Below are positions 26,754 through 35,800 of a DNA stretch of 64,000 nt, piece after piece. Below the pieces are notes generated by a model. The model was not told where the DNA came from. It saw nothing but the letters and a program-made list of their open reading frames with translations, and did not search any database. Every line of letters starts with the position of its first letter. The stretch's first letter is position 1. Source of the stretch: Bacterioplanes sp. (lineage in GTDB: Bacteria; Pseudomonadota; Gammaproteobacteria; Pseudomonadales; Oceanobacteraceae). Location of the stretch: NCBI GenBank assembly GCA_014859445.1, contig JACUUC010000003.1, forward strand, positions 87,753-151,752, read 5' to 3'. A program made the translations under genes and the position numbers.

Positions 26754-27941
26754 TCAGTTATTGTTGTAGGTTTGCGACCACTTCGGCAAGGTAGCCGGGT
26801 TGCCATAATTGGTGTTACTGCCATAGAGCGCGAACTTAGGATGCCCTGGGAAATAGTTATTCGGATGCTGGCCTTCTTGCGTACGCGCCACCAAACCACC
26901 ATCGCCACCTAAGTTAATCCAGAAACCAGGATTCGTCACCTCCGGCGAGAAACCCGCAATTTCGCTCCATTGAATGGAACGCGTGCCAACGCTGAAGAAA
27001 AACGCATTGGTGTTATCTAAGAAATTAGACTGCACCGGAAACAGCTGTCCATGCGGAGACTGTTCTAATAATGCATCGGGATTACTGACCAACAAACCAG
27101 CGGCACCCGTCACATTGATCAAGTCGAGTGTAGCGGTATCCAGCCAACCGATGGTACGCACCCCACCCAAAAACGCTTCGAGTTCAATACGCCCAAGATT
27201 GAGATTAATGCCTAACAAATTAAAGCGAACATCGGCGGTAATGGTGGGGCGAATGAAACCTGAAATCACATCAATGATGTTACCTTGATAACCGGACGCG
27301 TTTTCGGCTCCCATACGAAAACCAACCAACTTACGCACACCGGAGCTATCGTCAAACGCAAATTCAAAATACGGATTTTCTTGCACAAACGGCAGCATTT
27401 CGTACACACCGTTACCGCGATTTATCACCTGACCTAAGGTCAGATCACGCAATTTGATGTCCACACCACCATCCGGCTGAAAACCACCGGGGAAGGCACT
27501 CTCATCAAAAAAGCTTTTTTCACCGCCGGTATTGTGCGTTAACGCCGACGACTTGTAGTTATCATCTCCCAGTCCGACCGAGCCACAGGGCTTCGCGGTA
27601 CACGCCCAATTAATATTATCCGTATAACTTGCTGGCGGATTATTGTTATAGCACACCTTATCGCCACCCGGGCCACCCGTACAGTTAGTACCTTCCGGAC
27701 GCCAATAACGTCCCATGGTTAGCTCTTCGATATTGGCGTTGATTTCAATGCGTGCGCCCATGGTCAAACGCAACAAATTCAAATCCGCGCCATCGGGTTG
27801 AGCGACCAGCTGGTCGGTAATTTCAAAAATTGCCTGCCCATAGGTCGAGGCCATTTCCTCTTCACTGAGTGGCGTCATACCCATAGCAACGCTGTGGGTC
27901 GATAGGAGGGTAAGCAGTGTTATTATTATGAAGGTACGCAT
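26754..27941 (-). CDS. Exported protein of the lectin-repeat operon (last gene)
   Basis: This is an unrecognised secreted or surface protein of 395 residues. It has a signal peptide (MRTFIIITLLTLLSTHSVAMG) followed at once by GMTPLSEEEMASTYGQAIFE, a variant of the short motif shared by five proteins in this operon; this N-terminal motif resembles that of DUF6160/FilA-like exported proteins. The rest is beta-rich with Asn/Gly/Thr and several cysteines (for example GTNCTGGPGGDKVCYNN, NWACTAKPCG), suggesting disulfide-stabilised structure outside the cytoplasm. It starts 11 bases after the previous gene and is the last of six co-oriented genes. Function is not inferred beyond export. Confidence 0.8.
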   Translation of the reverse strand: MRTFIIITLLTLLSTHSVAMGMTPLSEEEMASTYGQAIFEITDQLVAQPDGADLNLLRLTMGARIEINANIEELTMGRYWRPEGTNCTGGPGGDKVCYNNNPPASYTDNINWACTAKPCGSVGLGDDNYKSSALTHNTGGEKSFFDESAFPGGFQPDGGVDIKLRDLTLGQVINRGNGVYEMLPFVQENPYFEFAFDDSSGVRKLVGFRMGAENASGYQGNIIDVISGFIRPTITADVRFNLLGINLNLGRIELEAFLGGVRTIGWLDTATLDLINVTGAAGLLVSNPDALLEQSPHGQLFPVQSNFLDNTNAFFFSVGTRSIQWSEIAGFSPEVTNPGFWINLGGDGGLVARTQEGQHPNNYFPGHPKFALYGSNTNYGNPATLPKWSQTYNNN

Positions 27942-27952
27942 GTGCTTTGCCT

Positions 27953-28426
27953 TTATCGTAGCGAGAAAATATTCATCGTGGTTTGCGCCGGAAACTGCAA
28001 TTGTCCGTCGATTTCAAGACCCATAATGAACCGATGATCATTGGATACCTCTTTACCCGGCCCTAAATACACGCCATCGGTTTTAAACTCGCTGTACGTC
28101 AAGGTTTCCGGTAGCGTAATCTGTATTGCACTTTTGTTGCCCGCGGCGCCAAAATTGCTGATCAGATCAATTTTTAAATTCTTAAATTCGATCGCGCCAG
28201 TGATGTTATCGATCACCAGCCAATACCGCTGAGTATCCACGTAGTCGGCATCTTCATTGACATAACTGACGCGAGTGTCTTCCCCAAACTCATAGCGTGC
28301 ACTGACCGTCATACCGGCCTGTCCGGTGGTTGCTTGCAATTCATCATCGGCCAATGGCTGCATGCTCTGTGCGACGCTGTAGGGCATCCAGCCGATCGCC
28401 AGCAGCCAAAATATGCAATTTTTCAT
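27953..28426 (-). CDS. Small exported protein of the lectin-repeat operon
   Basis: This is a 157-residue exported protein of unknown function. The signal peptide MKNCIFWLLAIGWMPYSVAQ is followed by SMQPLADDELQATTGQAGMT, the operon's shared N-terminal motif with the full G-Q-A-G turn. The remainder alternates short hydrophobic strands (YWLVIDNITGAIEFKNLKIDLI, FIMGLEIDGQLQF), consistent with a beta-sheet or beta-solenoid fold. Its ATG overlaps the stop of the upstream gene as ATGA, a strong sign of translational coupling. It may be a minor component of whatever structure the operon builds. Confidence 0.8.
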   Translation of the reverse strand: MKNCIFWLLAIGWMPYSVAQSMQPLADDELQATTGQAGMTVSARYEFGEDTRVSYVNEDADYVDTQRYWLVIDNITGAIEFKNLKIDLISNFGAAGNKSAIQITLPETLTYSEFKTDGVYLGPGKEVSNDHRFIMGLEIDGQLQFPAQTTMNIFSLR

Positions 28427-29859
28427 CGATTCAGATCCTGTGTTGTGATCACCAAACGCTGAATTTCTAACCCTTTGATCTCCACCACATTTTGATTGGG
28501 AATGGTCGGTATCGGGTTATTCGGATTGTTCTGGTTGTAACGCAATACTTGCTCGTTATAGGTAACGGTTTTTGGAACGAAGGCTCGATGCACGACATCA
28601 TCAACCGTTTCCACGATGTTGCCGTTGGCATCACGCAAATGCACATGGCGTCGTCCGGTAATGACTTCTTCATCCAGCGCGTCACCGAATGACAAGGACT
28701 GAATGAAGATATTGCCCTGCGGTGCTTGCGCCACATCTTGAGGCAAACCGGCGATTTCCATGCGTAATTGCGTGGTGGGAGACAGCTTCACGGGATTTTT
28801 CCAGGTATAGCGCTGCGTTTGCTCAAACTGCACCGTGCTGACCGTCAGCGGTTGATCGACCGACCCCAAAGGCAAGTACACATCAACGCCGCGCAATTCC
28901 AATTGGCTTCCCGCTACACCGCGAGGATCGGCGGTAATGCGAATGACATCGGCACGTAGCCCCGTGGTCATGGCCATGGCCAGTCCCCGATCCGCGTACA
29001 TGGGCGCACCGTTGTTGCCATAACGCGTTAAGTTACTACCGATGCGTTCACCTTGATTGCTGTGCGCCCAAATATAGGTGCTGGTGCCGTACAAACGTGC
29101 CCCTTCGACATCGACAAAGGCCAAAAACTGATTATCAGCACCCAATACACGGTTTTCATCGGTGATGGCATCGAGGCGGAAATGCAAATCGAATTTATCC
29201 GTAGCGCCATCTAGGCGATCTTCGAGTTCTTGCAGATACGCTTGATAATCAGCGCTGACGCTGGTCAGATTACCGATATTGACCGACGGCGCTGAACTGA
29301 AAAAGTTATTCGGCAAGCCGCGAGCATAGGTGGTGGATTGATTGGAATAACGCGGCGTTGCCGTATCCACACCCACACGATTTATGCCATCGCGGCGACT
29401 CCAATCGTAAAAATCGCGATTTTTTTGCACCACATCCGCTGCCGGAAAGCCCGTATAAAACGCGGTATGAGAACGACTGCCGGTGATGTCATTACCACTG
29501 CCATCAGGGTCAATCTGCCCCACATGGCGCTCAGTAATGGTGCGCAAATCACCCACCACAAAGGGGTCTTCCACCGTACCAAAAAAACCGCCGCTGTTTA
29601 TGCCGCCTGCTTCTGCACCCGAGCGATGAAACCGTAACTCACTCAGGGTGAGATATTCCGGGTCTAAGGCGTCGGTCAAGCGTAAGCGCAGCTGGAAGTC
29701 GTTCGCACTTTGATAGTCACCCGAATAAATCACCACGTTATCAAAGGCCGCACCGATCCCCGCTCCCGTAACATCGCTCATTTGCGCTTCGTCAAGGGGC
29801 TGCATGGCGTTAGCCAGAGGAAGACAACCCGCAAAAACGAAAGGAAATAAATGTTTCAT
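28423..29859 (-). CDS. Exported beta-rich protein of the lectin-repeat operon
   Basis: This is a 478-residue exported protein. The start at 29859 overlaps the last base of the giant gene's stop (TAATG); 18 further in-frame codons upstream would lie inside that gene. The signal peptide is MKHLFPFVFAGCLPLANA, then MQPLDEAQMSDVTGAGIGAA, the shared motif with GAG in place of GQAG. The body is rich in Asp/Asn and beta-strand patterns (VDVYLPLGSVDQPLTVSTVQF, MEIAGLPQDV), without recognised catalytic residues or membrane helices. Co-translation with the giant protein suggests a stoichiometric partnership, which is inference. Confidence 0.8.
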   Translation of the reverse strand: MKHLFPFVFAGCLPLANAMQPLDEAQMSDVTGAGIGAAFDNVVIYSGDYQSANDFQLRLRLTDALDPEYLTLSELRFHRSGAEAGGINSGGFFGTVEDPFVVGDLRTITERHVGQIDPDGSGNDITGSRSHTAFYTGFPAADVVQKNRDFYDWSRRDGINRVGVDTATPRYSNQSTTYARGLPNNFFSSAPSVNIGNLTSVSADYQAYLQELEDRLDGATDKFDLHFRLDAITDENRVLGADNQFLAFVDVEGARLYGTSTYIWAHSNQGERIGSNLTRYGNNGAPMYADRGLAMAMTTGLRADVIRITADPRGVAGSQLELRGVDVYLPLGSVDQPLTVSTVQFEQTQRYTWKNPVKLSPTTQLRMEIAGLPQDVAQAPQGNIFIQSLSFGDALDEEVITGRRHVHLRDANGNIVETVDDVVHRAFVPKTVTYNEQVLRYNQNNPNNPIPTIPNQNVVEIKGLEIQRLVITTQDLNR

Positions 29860-32800
29860 TATTGAATCTCCAAAGGAGCTGACCAACTCCACGTTCTGTG
29901 GGCCGAAGTACACCCGCCTGGACTGCTTGTCTGATTAAGATTATTTGACCAAAGTCTGCCGCACACAGCATTGCTGCCGACGTTCAGCTGATTAAATCCA
30001 CTGACCGTTGGGAAAGTCACTTCCGTGTTGCTGGTGTTTGTACAGTTCACCATAGACACGCCACTACCACTTTGCTGGAAGCAGATATTGCTTACGTTAT
30101 CCAACCAAGATTGGCGGTTAATCAAACGACGATGGCTTTCATTCCAGGTCCAGAAATTGGCCGTAAATCCACACGAGTTGGTTTTACCTGCACGATTTAG
30201 GCAGCTACCGTCGTTGTACAACTGCCGATAATACGGCTGCGCAACAAACTCGATTTGACGGCGATACACCTCAGGGAAGGTAACCCCATCGCCCCCTTCA
30301 AGTGTCAGTTCGAGCGTAAAGGCCGTTGGGTCCAGTACAAATGGAATACGCATTGAACCAGAGACGGTCATAGCCTCTGTGGGTAGCTGCGCATTCACAC
30401 CATAATCAAATAGGCCTGCACCGTCGTCGAATAATCCTGTGTCGCTGCCGACAAAATCACTGGCATCGGTTTGAGTTTGTACACCATCAAACCAGGTGGC
30501 CACAGCCGAACCGTCTGCATTCAACAACCGCCATTGGTAGCGAATCTGGCTATGATCCATATCTAGGGTATTTTTCGGTGGTAACGAGAACGACCAATCA
30601 ATACCTCTGCGGTTCGGTGAGTGCTGCTGCAAGGCAACTAAATACCGTGGCATTGCCGCATTCACGCCGGGGGTATACGAACGCGTATCGGAGCCATCCG
30701 TTAACGTGATTTGGTAGTTATCCTCCAGACGATCTTTCAAATTCAATACCGTCACCAACTCATCAGTGCGATTAATCGCATTATCCAAGTTGGTATTCGT
30801 TAACACCCCCATACCCACTGTGCGTGGTGATGTTGGATTTTGCAGGGTTAACCGTAAACCCACACTGGGGAACGGTTCGAGGGTATTGATGGAATTAAAC
30901 ACGAGTGTTTGTTGATTCGTTCCGCCAATGGCAAAGTGGATAACACCTTGTTCTGCGGCACCATTAACAAAATCGACGTAATCCGCATTACTTTTACCAC
31001 TGCTTTTGCCTTCCACATTAAGGACATAGTCAAATGCAAACGCTGTATTCAAGTTACCACTGCGCTGAATCACAAACTGCGCTTGTTCACCCTCATTGAT
31101 GCTCGCTTGCACAACCGACAGTGAAATCAACGCAGGACTGGTCACGTCTTCAATAATCAATTCGGCCGTTGATTGCACAATGTTTTCATCATGACCGTCA
31201 GCCAGAGTAGGCAATAAAGTGAGTAAAACGGACTGATCGTCTTCTTGCACGTTGTCATTCACAATATTAACCGCAATGAACTGAGTTTCCGATTCACTGG
31301 TCGCAGGGTTACTCGGATCAATGGCACGCCATGTTAAAAGAGATGGCACGCTGTAATTGGCCGGATCGGCGGGGGCATTCACGATTAATGACGCCTCAGG
31401 TGCAAAGCGTCCCGTTTGACGACGCACCACAGCCAACTCACAGAGTAATTCTGACGCATCGGGGCGCAATTCTTCGGGTATGGTACTGTCCGTATTCGGT
31501 TCTTTGCAGCGGTAGTGCGTTGCCGAGAAAGCAAACTCACCTGGCGCGTAATCGCGAATCAACAGTTGCGCGGTATTTTGTGCGGTTTGTATTGGGTCTA
31601 TACTGGTATCGTGATCCAAACCGGTGATTTCAAGGCCCAAGACACGATCAGGATCGCCAATACTGGCATTCAAGATGGGGGTAATGTGCACACATTTATC
31701 GCTGTCATCGCCATCGGCGAACTGTACCGTTGTTTGCACACCCGTTGCATCTAATTCGCCGCCGACAACCGTGTAATGCGTGCCAAGTTGGGCGTCGCCA
31801 AACACATTGTAAAACACGGTCACGTCACCTTGGGCACCCGACTCGCGCACCACACACAGTGAATATTGGGCGCTGTCATTCTCCCAAATCACTTGCGGTT
31901 CTGGCCCAACCGCCGAGAAGTTGCCATACGGATTCGGCGTCAAGTCGCGCAAACGCAAGTCGAAACGATCCGGCGTTTGCACCGTTGCGCCTTGCCCATC
32001 GACAATGCGAAAACGGGCCAATTCGGTACCTTCGCGCAGGCCGTCATCGGCGTTATCACGTACAATACGGAACGATTGCGTGCCTTTTTCACCCGCAGGC
32101 CACATCACGGGCATACCCACGCCAGCCACATAACTCGCTGCAAACGCCACATCGGCTGGATGGCTCGCATCCACCATGTCCGCCAAGGTACCGAGTGTTG
32201 CGGTACTGTTGTCGGCATCAAAATCGACCCACACCGTGAGTTCCGCATGACTACCACGCGTGCGTTCTAACACGATGTCAGTCACATTGTTCGGGGCGGC
32301 TGTCCATTCATCAACGGTGCTGCCCGACTCGGTAAAGCGCACCGAACCCAACGGTGGAGCCGGTAAGATTTGTGCGCGCTCTTGAGCCGATAATAGGCGG
32401 CTAAACAATTGAATATCATCAATCAAACCGGTAAAAGACTCCGATGCCCCCGGAATGGCACCGACATACCAGTTGCCATTGTTTGCAACCGACGTTTCTC
32501 CACTGTCAAAATCGGTACTGGCCAGTAAATCGCCATCCACATACACATCGAAGCCATCGCTGCGTTTGCTGTAAATCACGTTTAACCATTGCTGCTCCGG
32601 CACATTCATGACATTGGCTGTGCGATTAAAATCCACCGTCGTGCTGTTCGTCGCATGCACACTTTGTGAGTCAGGGAATAAGAATAAGCCTGGTTGACGA
32701 TCCGCACCGTTATCGCCTTTTTGTAACACACCACGCCATGCGCCACTCGCAGGCTGCTCAATACTCATGCGCAGAGCCACGGTGTATTCAGTACTCGGTA

Positions 32801-35800
32801 GAGTCAGCCCGTTGGCACCGCCGGGTATCACCATGACACGATTTTCTGACAGGCTTAGGGCGTTGCTGGTTACAGGAGGCAAGGGTTGAGCGACGGTATT
32901 CAGCGCATCAAAGCCATTGCCACTGACGTCACGCTGCGGCTGACTGGCATCAGTAAAATCATAGCGGGCCATGAGTGGTGCGTTAACCGTGACGGTTACA
33001 AAGGCCGTCGCACTGGCCGCTAATGCAGTTCCTGGCGGAATGTCCGTGGCATCCATGGCAAAAATGAGCTGTGCATTTTGCAATAACAAGCGTGGCGCAT
33101 CGAAGGTGGCTGTCGCCGTTGCAACACCATTGGCCTGCACCGTTAATTGCGTGCCGCTGACCACCACATCCGAGTCGGCCACATTGGCAAAGCGACTGTC
33201 AGCCACCAAGCGCCATTGGGCATGAGCGATACCGACTTCCTCATCGTCTTGCAACAAGGCCGACAGAACGACTCCGACGGTTTGCTCATTGACATGACGT
33301 GGCGTCGCTTTAGTGTCGATATCTGGGGCAAAGTTAGTTTCTGGTCCGTTAATGGTCCAGTTCCCTTCTTCCGTGCGATCTTGGGCATTGATCCACGCTT
33401 GTGCATAACCGGCCAATTCCAAAGCCAACTTAAGCTGGGCATTTTCAACGGCATTATTCGGCGCGGCATATCGCCATTCACTGCCTAGCGATTGACAGGC
33501 CGTAAAACCTTGCGACCAGCGCAGGTCTGCACTGAGTGTCGCGTCGACAATACGCCACTCATAATCGTTGTGACAGGCATAACCACGTGTTAAGGGTTCA
33601 CTGGCTTGGTAACGACAGCGATCGGCATACCAGGTACCACGACCCGCGGTGACGCGATCAAAATAACCGCAATCGTTGACATCATCCAATAACGATGCAG
33701 TGCCCCAATCACTGAATGCTTGGAATGAACGCCAAGCACCTTCTACTTCTTGATCACTAAGATTTAGCCACGCTTTGCGATTGGCTTGCACCACCGCGGC
33801 ATGAAGCACTTGCTGGTCCATGGTGGCTGAACGTTGGCCGTAACCCACCGGCGCGAAAAACTCACTACCGGGAAATTCGCGTGCACAAGCCGCAAAGCCG
33901 TGAGACCAAATGCTGCTGGCCTCGGTGATAAACCACTCTATGTTCGCTCCTTGTACGCGTCGACACGCAAAGGCGGCCGGCTCCAGCGAGCAACGAGCCG
34001 CACGCCATTGACCATCTAAACCGATTTGAGCACAGTCACGATTGCCGATGTTGCTGGGCTCATTCTCTGACCACCAGGCATAGCGTAGGCGGTTAGCGAT
34101 CCATTGTGATTCCAGTGCCGTATCCGTTAGGTTAATCCATACCGGATCGCTACCCGTCATCTGGGCTAACAAGTCATTCAGTTCTGTGGGCGTTCGCGGT
34201 ACGGCAAACAAACCTAAGTTATTGTCTTGGCAAGCCGCAAAGCCTTGCTCCCACGCCCCCGATTGTGGGCTGAGTTGCCATTCACCATTAAAGCAGGCAA
34301 ATCGGTAAGGTTGTCGACATTGGGCATCGGTCCATGAGCCATCAGGGTGAATCAAAGCACAGTCGGCGTTATTGAGGTTGTCAAATCGCGGCTGCTGCCA
34401 TACGCCCAACGCCAACCGATTGACAAACCAACGATTGTTATTGGACGTGACTTCATTGACATAATAGGCGTTGATCCACGTATTTTTGACTTGCGCACTG
34501 TTGTTGCGAATGGTGGCATCTAAGGCCAACTCTTCCACCGCGGTGACCGGAGCGGCAAAGTAATACGAGGAACCATGTTGTTCTTTACACAAGCGTTCAC
34601 CGCGTTCCGCCGACCAATAATCTTGACCCGCTTGCGGCACAATTTGCAAAGCACCGTTAATCAGCGCGCCTTGCGACGTGGCTAAACGCCAGCTAGCCCC
34701 ATCAAAACACGCATAGTGAGCAGCAAATTGCGTACAATTCGCGGTACGCCACGGGTTATTAGACCCTTCCGCTGTGGTGGATTTGTACGCGCATTGTGCC
34801 CCGGGCTCTTCACCCGGATACGAAGGCATCAACCAGTTACTGAACGGCAAATTGAAACGGAACTCACCTTCCTGGCCGCCATCGGTCACGTTTAACCAGA
34901 CGCGTGCGATTGGCTGATCACGTTCTTGCTCGGCCAGCAATCTGGCCATGTCGAGCTCAATGGTATCTTCGAGCGATAATGGAGCAGCAAACACGAAGCG
35001 GCTACCAAATTCAGCCAAACACTGCTTATGCCCAACGGCAAAGGATTGAATACGGTGTTGTGCTTGCGTCACTCGCCATACTTGGCCATCGGTACAAGCC
35101 CAAGGATACTCATCGGCAGCCAAGCAATTGGCATCCGACCATTGACCGTTGGCGTCTTGGTACACACAATCGTGCCCCTTCAAACTGGCCGTTTCATCCT
35201 CGGCGGCCACACCACCATTATCGGGTTTGCCCATGGCCCAGTTCGGATATTGGCTAATGGCCGCTGAATTCAACACCCATGAGCCACGCTGAATGCGATC
35301 CGTTGCATTCAACCAAACACGCGATTCACCGGCCATGGCATTCCGTGCCGCCTGATTTTCATTGTAGTTGGTCGGTGCGGCAAACACCCAGCCCGCACCC
35401 AGGTCAGCACACGCGGCCGTTGCTTGGGAGAAACTATCCAAAGAACCTGCGATGGTGGATAACTGCCATTGCTGGCCATTGCGACACAAGTAACGATAAT
35501 CATCGGCTGCGTTACACGATTGATTCACCCAACTGCCGCGTACATCATTGATCATTTGCGCACAACGTTGATGACCACCTTGAGCTGGCTGGCCGTCGCC
35601 CCAGAGTGGCATATCCAGCTGGTAGCGATTCCATTCCCATTCTTGCATCGACAACAAGCGATTGCCGTTGATCCAATACTCGCCACCAACACTGGCTAAT
35701 GCGGCATAATATTTCAACTGCTGGGCACCGTCGTACGTGCGCGGTGCGGCGAACAAAAATCCTTGCCCGAGGGTATCGCAGGCGGCTTGGCCGTTGGCCA

